Below are positions 46,361 to 57,381 of a stretch of DNA of 64,000 bases, in pieces. Within the stretch, counting starts at the first letter, position 1; each line of letters opens with the position of its first letter. This DNA is from Castor canadensis. Its lineage: Eukaryota > Chordata > Mammalia > Rodentia > Castoridae. The translations under genes and the position numbers were made by a program. The DNA lies in the NCBI RefSeq assembly GCF_047511655.1, contig NC_133392.1, forward strand, positions 98,387,042 to 98,451,041. The letters are read 5' to 3'. The notes below the pieces were generated by a model. It was not told where the DNA came from, did no database searches, and saw nothing but the letters and a program-made list of their open reading frames with translations.

Positions 46361-46577
46361 GAACTGAAGTTGGTTGCCTGCACAACCTTTACTTTTCAGA
46401 GAGATTTGTATCTTGGAGAAGTCCTGTCCTGCGGTTTCTGCAGCACATGGCTAAGAGCAGCTTGTCTTGGTGCATTCTTCCAAGCATTTCGCTATAGGTG
46501 TGCCCCGTGAAGGGCATCGACTCTGTGTAGCTGGGTGGGTGTTAGGCAGAGGCCTCAGGCTCACTTACAATTCTGTT
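46361..46577. other. Intron of ST6GALNAC5, nothing assigned
   Basis: No element recognised. Confidence 0.4.
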
Positions 46578-46927
46578 CATTATTATTATTATTATTATCA
46601 TTTGTGGTAATGGGGTTTCAACCCAGGGCCTTGCATTTGCTAGGAAGGTGCTCTACCACTTGAGCCACATACCCAGCTCTTTTTGTGTTAGATATTTTTT
46701 TGAATAGGGTCTCGCATTTTTTGCCCAGGCCAGCTTGGAGCGCATGTAAATTCTCCTATTTACATTTCCTTTGTAGCTGGGATGACAGACCAATGCCACC
46801 ATGCCCAGTTATTGGTTCAGATGGCAACGCACTAACTTTTTGCCTGGGCTAACTTTGTTCTGCAATCCTCCTGATCTCAGCCTCCTTAGTATCTGGGATT
46901 ACAGTCCTGAGCCTCTGAGCCCAGCTT
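46578..46927 (-). mobile_element. Composite rodent SINE with (TTA)n head
   Basis: tattattattattattatc marks the reversed tail (46,578-46,599), then gggtttcaacccagggcct, gctctaccacttgagcc, and reversed B1-like parts ending in gggattacag...gagcccagc. Confidence 0.88.
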
Positions 46928-46989
46928 TCCTGATCATTAATTTTAATGGCAGCATGTATTTTGCAATGTTACATTTTTGAAAGTTCAGA

Positions 46990-47545
46990 AGCTAAGCTGA
47001 ACAATTGGGGGTAAGCTCACAATATTAACAAGCAAGATAAGATACTTCCATTTCTAGATATTGATGAAGTTCAAAACCAAAATAAGGTACCTTGGCATTT
47101 AAAGAAACAAAAGAAGCAAAAGGACACCTTTCTCTTGCCCTTCCCCCCGCAAAACAGGTCATAAAAGAATTCTTGGCCTTCCTCGTCTAAAAAAGTAGAT
47201 CATAAAACTTTCATTCCTGAAGTACCCTCCCTGTACTCTGTCCTCAAAGACACAGAGATGTCAAGAAAAATGTATATAAATAGGTTTTGCTAACCCTCTT
47301 CCCCATACCCTTTTTGTCCAATCGTATTTGTCCACAACTACTGGCTTCTTCATCAAACTTACATAAAAATACACAGCTTCCCCTGCTGCACTGGGTCTTA
47401 ACTTCTGAAATCACCTGTGCACATACAATTTATATTAAATGTGTATGCTTTTCTCTTGTCCATCTGTCTTTTATTAGTGGAGTCTCAGCCATGAATCTTG
47501 TGATAGGTGAGGAAAAGAAATGACCTTTTCCCACCTGCAGTACCT
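46990..47545 (+). mobile_element. Possible solo LTR of an endogenous retrovirus (class I-like)
   Basis: A TATA-like tgtatataaatagg at 47,271 lies upstream of ctgcactgggtcttaacttctg, then tttatattaaatgtgtatgcttttctc (ATTAAA poly(A) signal), ctgtcttttattagtggagtctcagcc and aatcttgtgataggtgagg. That order of promoter, poly(A) signal and GT-rich end is typical of class I ERV LTRs. No internal viral genes flank it. Ends and target duplication are not clear. Confidence 0.45.
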
Positions 47546-49034
47546 TTTTGATTGATTCTGCTTACTGAGTTTGGGAATGGACTATGTAAAAGGCTGCAAA
47601 TGTCCCAAGGAAAGAATAAGGTCTTTACCTTTGTCTAGAACTCTTAGACACTCTCTTTAACTCTCTTGGCATGATACCTGGCATATAATTGACAATCAAG
47701 AAATGTTTGAAGAATAGAGTTGAATTAATGGTTGTCAAGTGTCTAGGTTGTTTTGCAACTGACTTGCACAGAGACCTTTAGGGATGCCATACAGCATTCA
47801 GAAGAAATGGTCTTTCAACAGCTCTTTCAGACTATGAGATCTACTGAGCCATGCATATTCTGCTGCCTTGATTTCTTATCTTTAGATCCTCATAAGAAGA
47901 AAATCAGCTGCACACCTTGGAAGCATTAATACTTGTGTGCCTGGGGTACAAGGAGCATCAAGAACTTGCAGGTGCTCATTCTTCATGGGAGAAGGACTCC
48001 ACCTCAACCCCACCCTATCCCCCACAGCTCAAGCTCCTCAGGTGGCACCATAATGTCTGAGCATGGATCAACGGTACCCACAAGAGGCAGAAGGAAGATA
48101 ATGAAAACACCCAGTGACTAGGAAGAGTTGGTAAAATTATGGCAAAGATGGAAAAAACAATAAGCTTCCAGGAAGAAACACAATAATATATTTAAACTCT
48201 ACTTAAAAAAACATAAGCCACACAGGTGACATTGCTATTTCACACCTGCCCGTCCTAAGTGTCTTATTCTACTTGATGGAACTTTCCCTGTTACTTCTGA
48301 TGGCAGCTCTATGAATGTTCACTGGCTAATAATTCTAGCAAAATCAACTCTCTGGTATTCATGATACCTTTGAGATGTCCTTCACATTATGGATGAGATA
48401 TTAATTTAGTTCCACGACAGTGATCACTCTGAATCATTACCCTGCTAATTAATACTCAAGAAATGATGGGTAACAGAGAGTTGTAAACTTGGTAATGTGC
48501 TAAGTGTGACCGGAAATAACATTATTAGGTAAAATTTAAAGGCTTGGCCTATTATTATCACAAATAATTTACAATGGAAAATGAGATTAAAAATACTCAC
48601 CATAACTTAGTTTAGAAAGCAATGATAACAGATCTTTTCACTGCAATTTATAGTCCATCCAAAGAGAATGGATTTGACTTCCTCGCTGGATATGGGATGA
48701 TTTAAGGGCATATTGTCCACAAAATAATAGATTTTTGGAGCTCTCGCTGGTGCAACATGGCATTAATTTTCTCTAGCTTTCTGAACACTGATGAGTGTGA
48801 AATCTGGTGAAGAAGGAAGGTGGGCGCTTGGTGCTTTGGCCCCTCTTTGAGGAATCAATGCTCTGACTGAGAATAAAACAGGGTGACTATCATTGACTTC
48901 TGGGCCCCCTCAAATTCTGAATTGTCATTTGCTAATTACACTTTTCATCCATTCTGATGTTATTATCTTGAAATAAAAGTTTTCAATCAAACTCTTAAAC
49001 ACTTCTAAGGAAAGGTCTTTTTCTTGATTATCAC
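47546..49034. other. Intron of ST6GALNAC5, nothing assigned
   Basis: Unique AT-rich sequence with no recognisable exon. The part at 48,230-49,000 shows little repeat decay and could hold conserved non-coding DNA; not testable here. Confidence 0.45.
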
Positions 49035-49109
49035 TGAGCCCATCAATACTGAATATATACTGTCTGCCAGACACAATGACAAGTGCTAAAGATACAAATG
49101 GGGACTGAG
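49035..49109 (+). repeat. Ancient mammalian repeat fragment, interrupted by SINEs
   Basis: gaatatatactgtctgccagacacaatgacaagtgctaaagatacaaatgggg belongs to the same family as 37,241-37,375. It continues after the SINE pair at 49,318. Confidence 0.5.
49094..49109 (+). repeat. Target-site duplication of nested SINE pair (left copy)
   Basis: acaaatggggactgag is repeated exactly at 49,318-49,333. Confidence 0.92.
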
Positions 49110-49202
49110 GGCCTGGTGGTGTGGCTCAGGTGGTAGAGCACCTGCCTAGCAAACATGAAGCCTGAGTTCAAACACCAGTACTGCCAGCAAAAAAAAAAAA
49201 AA
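49110..49202 (+). mobile_element. ID-like SINE (outer of a nested pair)
   Basis: gcctggtggtgtggctcaggtggtagagcacctgcctagcaaac, cctgagttcaaacaccagtactgcc and an A tail. Confidence 0.93.
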
Positions 49203-49223
49203 AAGTAAATGCAAATGAATTTG

Positions 49224-49312
49224 CTGGCGAGTGGCTCAAGTGGTAGAATGCCTGCCTAGTAAGCATAAGGTCCTGAGTTCACACCCCAGCACCAACAAAA
49301 AAAAAAAAAATC
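49224..49312 (+). mobile_element. ID-like SINE (inner, inserted in the tail of its neighbour)
   Basis: tgctggcgagtggctcaagtggtagaatgcctgcctagtaagc, gtcctgagttcacaccccagc and an A tail. It lies between the first SINE and the shared right-hand target duplication. Confidence 0.92.
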
Positions 49313-49499
49313 AGAAAACAAATGGGGACTGAGCCACGACCCCTCCTCCAAGGGGTAAATGAAGGAGCTGGAGAAGTCAATCAGTGAACTGGGGCAGATA
49401 GAAGAAAGAGTAAGGTCCAGGGGGCCAATGGATCTGACTTACACAGGCAGTCAGGGAGGTCTGAGGAAGAGGGGCTGCTGAGTAAAACAGGGGAGTCAA

Positions 49500-49735
49500 G
49501 GCTTAATGGCATTGTCTCTTGAGTCCTTGAGTCCTGTATTCAAATCCTACCTTTGCCACTTATCTTCTCTAAGGCCTTTGGCCAACTGTTTCAGGTCTTT
49601 AAAACCCACATGTAAAATGGTGACAATAAGTTCACCTCATCAGATTATGGGATGGATCAATGAAATAATGCATATGACCATGCTAAACATAGGACTGGTG
49701 TGAGATACATGCACACAAAATGCCAACGATAAGAC
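49500..49735 (+). mobile_element. MIR fragment
   Basis: cctgtattcaaatcctacctttgccacttat, ggccaactgtttcaggtctttaaaa, catgtaaaatggtgacaataa and acctcatcagattatgggatggatcaatgaaataatgcatatg follow MIR order. Confidence 0.7.
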
Positions 49736-51545
49736 TATTAGTAAAGAACCAGTAAATTAAGAAAGAATTTCTTAATTAAATTAAGATCCAGGCAAATTAA
49801 GGAAGTAGGGAATAAACCTTCTAGACCGATAGAGGGACAGATGTCTGCAGGGTGAGTTCTATGACAAGAATTTTCATATGGCTGATGACAATTTGTGCAA
49901 ATGAGGAAGAGTGACTAAAGCAGTATGTGGAAGCCTGACCCTGTGCTTAGCTTATATAGAGTGTGAACTCTGTATAAAAAGCTTTGGGGAAACCACTGAG
50001 GGATATCAAGTGATGGGTCAGGTATTAAGCCCAGAGTTGGAAAGAGCAATCTGGAGGCTATGGTGGTAGCAAGTTCAAGAGGAAAAGGTTGTTTGCCGCT
50101 TGGATGACTTCAGTCAGCATTTGATTCTGCCAGATCTTAAATATGTCTCTTCATCTGCCGCTATGGCCATTTATACACCCACTACTTCCATTAGTGGCAT
50201 TAAGTGGTTTTGTAGCTTAGAGGCTATCATTCTTCCCACAGTTTGCTCAATACTTTTAGGGGTTACAGAAATTTTCTTGACAATGAACTCCTCAAAGTAA
50301 CTCAGGCCTGTCAGGTGGGATGAGAAGGCCAGACCCCCATGAGAGCTGGGTGCAAATGACAGTTCCAGATTTGTAAGGATGAGCTACCAACACTTAACCT
50401 GGAGCTCAGGCATTCATGGATTGCTCTGCTGTTTGCCTGCACTCCTTTTCCCACTGCATCACCTCGGTCACATGGTGCAATGGCAGCTGGTGTGCCCTTT
50501 GAGTCACTACCACACTGCATGGCTAGATGTAGCTATGGGAATAAGATCAGTGCTTTGGCTCCCCATGCCTAAATTTTCCTGGCAATAAGAAGGTGATGAT
50601 TAAACTCCTGAAAAGCTTGTGAAAGTTGAATTTAGATGGGAAAGCAGCATGATTGTATGCTAGACCAGAGGTTGTCAAATTACTTATTTGCCATGGGATA
50701 TTATTTTGAAAAGAAATGCTATACAAGAGCCTACATTACAAAAGTTCCAGTGAATCTGCTCTTGATCAAGTAAGGCAGGAGGGTCTGGTGCCCTGTTGTG
50801 TTGGCTTCTTGCCCCAGGAATGCAAGAACTCCTCTAGGCCTGATTGAAAGCCAGAGATGGATGTTTCAATAAAGCTCGGTGGGTCAGATGCATTGACAGG
50901 CAGAGTGTGAATGTTTTCTCCACAGGCACCTTGTGTAACCCTCTGACTAACCTTCTGACTCTCATGACTGACCTGTGGTCAAGTAGGACTCAGGCACGGA
51001 AGGCAGAGACCCTGCCTCATTCATCTTTGATCACTGTCTACACTATCACAACTAACATGAGTTAGTTGAATGAATGGCCATCTCTGTGATTTAGTTAATG
51101 ACTTCTTTTGAGGGTTCAAACTGTGTCTTAAGGTCTGAAGCAACTTGTGAAAAATGAACAGTTGGCTTTTGTTTTGCTGAAATCTGGCTCCATGTGGCTA
51201 ACTCGTCACTTGGTGAGAGGCTGGGAACCTATGGCAGACACAGAATGGCTAAGTATACTGCAAGTAGTCTGTGTGACATTCTGCAAGAAGCTGATGGCCA
51301 CGTGAGACCAATTCTCAATGTGCAGAAAACTGAGATTCATGCCACATCTAAGGGCCATCGGTGTCTTTCCTTTCCAGGAACCTACTCCTCCCCTCCACAC
51401 ACCTTCTGAGCACCATTCATTGTGCATTCGAGGCATCTTCATAAAGTATGCCAATGGACCCCCACACTGTGGATTAAAGAATGCTTTTCCTGGTAACTTC
51501 TGTGTGATGAGCACACCTCAGGACTGTCCTAAACATTGCTCATCT
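49736..51545. other. Intron of ST6GALNAC5, nothing assigned
   Basis: Unique sequence. Open frames at 50,100-50,588, 50,844-51,065 and 51,194-51,554 show no known protein. Confidence 0.45.
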
Positions 51546-51679
51546 ATTACCTAGTGGAATGATCATACAAACTCTCAAATCCAGTACTAATGTCACTGCC
51601 ATTATACAAATGTGGAAGCTAAGACTTTTGAGACACAGTCATTGACTAATTTACCCAAGGTCACTAAGGATCAGTGAGG
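51546..51679 (-). mobile_element. MIR fragment, left piece
   Basis: The plus strand gives cactgccattatacaaatgtggaagctaagac, agacacagtcattgactaatttacccaaggtcact and gatcag, the reversed MIR. It is cut by the LINE-1 fragment that follows and resumes at 51,951. Confidence 0.65.
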
Positions 51680-51694
51680 TCAAATAACTTTCTT
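51680..51694 (+). repeat. Target-site duplication of LINE-1 fragment (left copy)
   Basis: tcaaataactttctt is repeated exactly at 51,951-51,965. Confidence 0.92.
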
Positions 51695-51950
51695 TTTTTT
51701 CTATTTTATTCATATGTACATACAATGTTTGGGTCATTTCTCCCCCCACCTTCCTCCTGCCCCCTCCTTTACACCCCCTTAACCCCTTGCTGCCAGGCAG
51801 AGACTATTTTGCCCTTATCTCTAATTTTGTTGAAGAGAGAGTATAAGCAGTAATAGAAAGGACCAAGGGTTTTTGCCAGTTGAGATAAGGATAGCTATAC
51901 AGGGAGTTGACTCATATTGCTTTCCTGTACATGCATGTTTCCTTCTAAGT
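51695..51950 (-). mobile_element. Young LINE-1 3' fragment, reversed, 5'-truncated
   Basis: Starts with T-rich tail, then catatgtacatacaatgtttgggtcatttc, a C-rich tract, gccaggcagagactattttgcccttatctctaatttt and agataaggatagctatacaggga. It is the same 3' UTR as at 57,382 and 60,168. Only about 256 bp was inserted. Confidence 0.92.
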
Positions 51951-52010
51951 TCAAATAACTTTCTTAAGGTCCCAAACCTTCTTAGAGGCAGAAATAGTTA
52001 TTTTCACCCA
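51951..52010 (-). mobile_element. MIR fragment, right piece
   Basis: tcaaataactttcttaaggtcccaaacc continues the MIR interrupted at 51,680. Confidence 0.5.
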
Positions 52011-52511
52011 TTTACAACACCCTTGTCTTCAAGGCTGAGAGAGTGGAGGACAGTGTCATTTATTCCCTCGATATTTATGAAGTATCTGCTATATGTTAGG
52101 ACAGTGACGGTTTACCATCCTGTGACCAGTGCTCCAACACTGAATCAGACCCACCAAACTCTGCCCTCTGGAGAGTACCTTCTGCTGGAATCAACAAGCT
52201 GTTTATGACACATGTACTGTGATTTTAGCCCCTAGTTGTTCTCAACTACTTTCAAATGAAGTCAGAAGGAACAATGGTCAGACTAGCAGCAAGACTAACT
52301 TACAAGTTGCATTTTCATTTTCTGAGGTAGATAACATTTGCAAAAGACTTTAGATGAAGATTGCAAAAGCTACTTTTTTTTTGTAGTCACATGACAAGTA
52401 GCTTTATCATATTCATTATTATTTTGGTATGGGGTAAGCTTATCATAAACCTCTAGGAAGCCAGGACTATGTCCTAATCATCCCTTCCCAAAAAATTGTT
52501 GGTATCTTTCT
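52011..52511. other. Intron of ST6GALNAC5, nothing assigned
   Basis: No element recognised apart from a short T run at 52,373-52,382. Confidence 0.4.
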
Positions 52512-52828
52512 TTTTTTTGGCCGTCCTGAAGTTTGAACTCAGAGTCTTGCACTTGTTAGGCAGGCACTCTATCACTTGAGTCATGCTCCCAGCCTTTCTT
52601 GCATTTGTTATTTTTGAGATAGGGTACTGATTTATGCCCAAGCTGGCATAAATCTATTAGTGCTCCCCCACAAAAGTGGGATGACAGGTGTGTACAAATG
52701 CACCTGGGTGAGTTGGGAGTCTCACAAACTTTTTGCCTGGGCTGGGCTCGAACCATGATCCTCCTGATCTCTACCTCCTGATCTCTGTCTCCAGAGTATC
52801 TAGGATTATAGGCTTGAACTACCCACTG
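52512..52828 (-). mobile_element. Composite rodent SINE
   Basis: The plus strand gives a T-rich head, agtttgaactcagagtcttgcacttgttaggcaggcactctatcacttgag, then reversed B1-like parts. ggtatctttc occurs on both sides (52,501 and 52,836), the probable target duplication. Confidence 0.88.
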
Positions 52829-52944
52829 TCTCTTGGTATCTTTCAAAGCAACTCTAAAATAATGCTTGGGGTAAAAGTAATTATTTTGTATGTCTTGCAG
52901 TATAATATTAATTTATTAGGTACATTACTGATATCAAATAATCT

Positions 52945-53130
52945 TTCCTGAGCACTGTGTGCAGAGTACTGCATCAAACACTGTACATACATGGTCTTAT
53001 TTTATTCTCACTGTGACCTCGACCTCTTATTATTAATTTCTTATACCCCTTTTATAGATCAGGAAAACAAGACTCCAGGTCACACAGTTAGGAACTGGTC
53101 TGTCAACTCATCCTGCAAATGAAAAAGCAT
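52945..53130 (-). mobile_element. MIR fragment
   Basis: The plus strand gives cctgagcactgtgtgcagagtactgc, catggtcttattttattctcactgtgacc, tatagatcaggaaaacaagactcc and aggtcacacagttaggaactgg. Confidence 0.75.
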
Positions 53131-53785
53131 GGCTCTTGGTCCATTTCTGCTCCTGGCCTTCCTTTCTTACTCTTTCCTAAACAGCCATGATGACTGAGAG
53201 CAGAATGTTCTCTTGAGCCCCACCCTCTCCTCCATGTGACACCCTCCTGCACTTTCTCTGACAGAGCCCTGGCCAGAGGTCTCCTCTGGAAGAGTTCTGG
53301 CTGAAAGAACTTGTGCAGATAACTACTGAACCTTTGTAATGGCAGCTGAGGAAGAGAAATTCAGAGCCTGTGGCAACATATGGTGCACTGACATTATCTT
53401 CATTTCCTAGTTAGTATCATTCCATAAATTGTCTCCATCCTACTGTACATGAAGTCATGATGAACTAACTCTGAGTAAGAGAAATGACAGGTTAACTTGC
53501 CTTTCATTTGTTTTCCATAATAAATAGAAGAGCTCCTTGAACACTTGAAGTCATTAACATTTCAATTTATTCAGGCTTTTGCTTTCTGCTGTCCTAATGG
53601 CAATATTACATAATTATATCTGTGGTCTAACCATCAACTTGATGGTGCTTTGCATGTCTGCCTTTGTTAGCCTGTTGGGTTTGGGAGGCAGTTTGCTTTT
53701 TTTCATGCCACCCTACCTACTTTTTTGCACATAGGCCGTTAAACAGGGATACGATGTTAGTGAAAGAAGTGACAGGGAGCTGGGT
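53131..53785. other. Intron of ST6GALNAC5, nothing assigned
   Basis: Unique sequence; no exon or repeat recognised. Confidence 0.45.
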
Positions 53786-54035
53786 GAGGATCCACGCTAG
53801 CTTGCTTAATGTATGCTGTGCTCCAGGCACTGTTCCAAGCACTTTATGTGTATTAACTTGTTTAATCCTTGTTTAACCCACCCACAACTGGGGCAGAGTC
53901 TATTGTCCTCATCACAGCTACTTCTACAGGTGAGGAAACTGAGGCAAAAGGAGAACTGGCTTGTTCAAGGTCACAGGCTGGGCTTTAAACCTTGCAGTCT
54001 GGCCCCAGCAGAGAGTGCTCTTATATCCACAGTCT
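53786..54035 (-). mobile_element. MIR SINE, well preserved
   Basis: The plus strand gives gtgctccaggcactgttccaagcactttatgtgtattaacttgtttaatcc, ggtgaggaaactgaggcaaaagg, gttcaaggtcacaggctggg and cttgcagtctggccccagcagagagtgctctta, nearly the full MIR in reverse. Confidence 0.85.
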
Positions 54036-54164
54036 CTCTGTCCATACCTTTCTCTTCTTTTATCACCTGACTCTTAAATACCAACTAGTCACACTCCTGG
54101 GCTGGATCTTTGGGTTAAAAGAGGTGGGAGAAAAGAGGCAAAATGGTAATGGCATTGCTGTCGT

Positions 54165-54720
54165 TTGAACATACCCAGCAAAACTCATATTGAAATTTAA
54201 TCCTTGTGAGATATTAAGAGGGGGAACTAGCCAGGTGTGGTGGTGCATGCCTACCATTGCAGCACTTGGGGAGGTTGAGGCAGGAGGATCAAGAGTTCCA
54301 GGCCAACCTGAGCTACATAATGAGACCCTGTCTCAACCAACAAAACAAAACAAAACAAACAAACAAAAACAAAGAGGAAGAAGAAGCAGGTGGACCTGGG
54401 ATCTTTAAGAGGGGATTAGGTCTGGAGGGTTCTGCCCTCATGAATGGGTTGAATGATTTGTGGATTAATCTATTAATGAATGATCTCAAGGGTGGGTCTG
54501 TTACAAAAGCCAGTTTGGCTCTGTCTTTTGTTTGCATCCCTCTTGGCATGTGGTGCTCTATACCAACTCGGGACTCTGCAGAGTCTCCACAAGTAAGAAG
54601 GCCCTCACTGGGTGCAGCCCTTTGACCTTTGACCTTGGAGCTCCAGAACCTTGAGTGGAATAAACCTTTATTCTTTATAAATTGCCCAGAATGTGATATG
54701 TAGGTTTAAAACCCACTGAG
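54165..54720 (+). mobile_element. MaLR-type LTR (MST/THE1-like) interrupted by a B1
   Basis: ttgaaatttaatccttgtgag, then after the B1 gggattaggtctggagggttctgccctcatgaatgggtt, gctctgtcttttgtttgc, ggcatgtggtgctctatacc, ctccacaagtaagaagg and ccttgagtggaataaacctttattctttataaattgccca (with AATAAA). This is the usual order of this LTR group. Confidence 0.7.
54228..54375 (+). mobile_element. B1-like SINE inside MaLR LTR
   Basis: agccaggtgtggtggtgcatgcc, gaggttgaggcaggaggatcaagagttcc, gagctacataatgagaccctgtctc and a CAAAA-rich tail. ttaagagggg flanks it on both sides (about 54,214 and 54,406). Confidence 0.9.
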
Positions 54721-55510
54721 TACAGGCAAGCATAAATTTTAACCAGCAAATTTTCAATAACCCCAGCCCTAAGTTGACCTTTTGAAGATCAGGGATAAGG
54801 TCATGTGCAAGTCATTGAAAGTCCTGAAAACTAGGGTATTTTCTGAGTTTATCGGCCTTAGTTCTTAAGTTACATTTGTGTTTACAAGTGAGTTTCCACA
54901 AATCAGGTCCTGAATATTGCCCTGTTGGTGCATCTGTTGGTGCATACCACCCTTTGCCTGGGCACAGGCCAGCAGGGAACTTAGGGTGGCAGCAGAGATG
55001 TGTGCACACTACCTTTTAGATGGTACAGCAAAATAATTGTGCTGTGCTTTTGGCTTTAGAAATACAAACCAAGGCTACTGATGTGGCAAGAGAAAGAGGC
55101 TCAGAGGAATCTTTTAATTTGAGAAAAGTCTTGACAGTCAAAGGAATTACCCTCTTTCATTCATTCAAAAACTACTGCATTCCTTTCAAATGAGAGAATA
55201 AAACATATTTCTTAATGCTTGTTTATCATTAATATTATGACAATTATTGCATTACTTTGGGTTGATAAATATTCAGAGGATAAATTAAGCCCGTAAGATG
55301 GATTAATTTTCCAGGAGTAAAACAAAAACTTTCAATATTTTATATCACATAATTAAGTGCTGTTTGTTGATTCTAGAACCAGAACTTGGGACATGCTAAT
55401 TAATTGCTTCAAGAAGACGGTTAGACATGTTTTGTGATTGATACTCAAAATCAGATTATTTATAAACCCTGCACCACACTGATGAATTACACTTGCAGAA
55501 TAAAGCCTAC
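54721..55510. other. Intron of ST6GALNAC5, 5' end
   Basis: Unique AT-rich sequence next to the 108-nt exon. The part at 55,100-55,400 shows little sign of repeats. Confidence 0.5.
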
Positions 55511-55618
55511 CTGCAGAAGTCTGGGGGCACCATGCCATAAACATTGATCCTGTCACAGAGCTCCAGGGCAATCGTCATTGTGAACCAGCCAGTGCTGAGC
55601 CAAGTGTTGGAGATCTTC
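55511..55618 (-). CDS. ST6GALNAC5: ST6GALNAC5 penultimate coding exon (sialylmotif S)
   Basis: This 108-nt exon reads (AG)G then KISNTWLSTGWFTMTIALEL, CDRINVYGMVPPDFC and the first two bases (AG) of the arginine completed in the terminal exon. STGWFTMTIALELCD is sialylmotif S, which contacts donor and acceptor; its cysteine forms the conserved disulfide with motif L. The acceptor is cgttgttccttccag (ending at 55,619) and the donor is CAG|gtaggc (55,510 on). Phases at both ends fit the neighbouring exons exactly, and the frame is fully open. Motif S of ST6GALNAC3 and 6 differs around this core, supporting paralogue 5. Confidence 0.97.
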
Positions 55619-57366
55619 CTGGAAGGAACAACGATTGAGTCTGCAAGTTGCTAACATAGTGGTAAGATCCATTACCATCTTCACTTCTTTCTGGAGAAAG
55701 GCTGAGCATAAACAGACACATAACACACATACGTACCCAGACACACACATTCTTTCTTATAAATATCTGGAACTTTACCAAATTGAAATCTCTTATGGTA
55801 CAGTCATAACTGATGTTGATGACACAGGGACTTCTGCATTGCCAAATATCAATATTTGAATGCTTAAGTGGGTGTTATCACAACTCATTTCTTGTAAGAT
55901 GACAATATCAGTGTGACAATTCTTTATTAACTAGAATACTTGACTAGAAATTCAGGCAAGCTAGATAATAAACAATTTAAATATTAGTAAACGTATAAAT
56001 GTGTCTATCTGTTGATCAATTAATTGATTCATTGATCTTAAGGTCAAATCTTACCATCAAGTAGACTAATTAACACCAGCATCTTGATCGAATGTCCTTT
56101 ATTGGGAATAGTACATGCATTAGGAAGAGGCTAACGACCAGAGGAAAAAGGCCAAAGGAATGCTTATATTTAACTAAGCATTTGCTTTTATTTTATCTAA
56201 AAACATTCTGGGTTTCTGAAAATTTTTATTAGAAGCCCCAAGTTGATAAATTTAAGAAATGAGTCTGTGGGCCCATTCATTAATTTGCCCATGCCGACGT
56301 CTATATTGAGGACCAATGGCATGCCTAAGGATAACTGTGGGGACGTCACATTAAGGTCTGATCTGACCCTGTGACAATGACTTGGTCTACCATGCTACGC
56401 TCTGTGGATATTAATTTCAATTCTTTGGGGGTTGCCGCTGTGACTTTTTTTTTTTTCAGAGCTATGGCATGCCTCATTAGCCAGTTTCAAACACCTTATT
56501 CCCAAGGTCAGACTGTCTGACTCTGCCCAGCCATAGCACCATATGTGATGTGAATTACAGAGCTGTGGTTAGGCTTTTTCACTTGTGCCATGTAGCACCC
56601 AATCTTGAGAAAAAGGAAGACTTTTGTTATGCAGTTTGCATTATTTCCATTTTACATATGGATACAAAAAAACAATATTTAAAGGGTCCTTTGTCTTGTC
56701 AAATACCTGACAGGCATGGGTGATTTAGTCTTTGCTAAGTCATAGTTCCAGCTTTTTATTTTTTCAGCCCTCTGCCTCCATTCCATTGTATCCTAACCCA
56801 GTAATATTCAAGGAAATATTTTTCAAAGCTCCTAAAGATGGGAATATTCTGTTTCTATCACAGCCAGCTGGGTGACCTGAGACAGGTTGCAGCTGATCTC
56901 TGATGTTTGATTTCTTATGTATAAAGCAGACAGGAAATCTCTGTCCTCTGGGCTATTTGAGAGCTAAATGAGAGACACCCACAAAACTCATCCAGCGTGG
57001 TGTGTTGACACATTGAGATCCCTTCCTCCTCTCTTGGCTGCTAGGTTGAGCAAACATAGTAAATAATTCAGTCATTCCATTCAGTGCCTTTTAGTACCCA
57101 TGAATATAATCCCTCCAAGGTTCTGCTCCTCGGGTCTTATGTACAAGCCGCCACCAGTAGTCAGGGAAATAGGTATAAAATACAGAAACCTCCAGTCTGC
57201 ATAGGTATGAACAATGTCCCTTCCTTCTCACCTGGGCCATGTATTCATAAGACCTTTGAAGCTGGAGGAGTCCAGATGGGGCAGAACTGACCAAAGGAGA
57301 AGAGGAAGAGGACATTCCTTTCCTTAAGTTAGAAGCTGTCTTCCCCTACATGCTGTGTCAATGCCC
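55619..57366. other. Intron of ST6GALNAC5 (55,619-62,057), 3' part
   Basis: No exon or clear repeat. The segment at 56,275-56,440 keeps several CpGs (ccgacgtc, gacgtcac, tacgct, gccgct) in an otherwise CpG-poor intron and includes a CRE-like GACGTCA. Confidence 0.45.
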
Positions 57367-57381
57367 TGGCCAGTTATTCTT
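57367..57381 (+). repeat. Target-site duplication of twin-primed LINE-1 (left copy)
   Basis: tggccagttattctt is repeated exactly at 57,843-57,857. Confidence 0.93.

Noticed and set aside
49110-49312. tRNA genes
   Set aside because: The A-box and B-box-like text belongs to tRNA-derived SINEs with A tails and target duplications; no full cloverleaf was supported.
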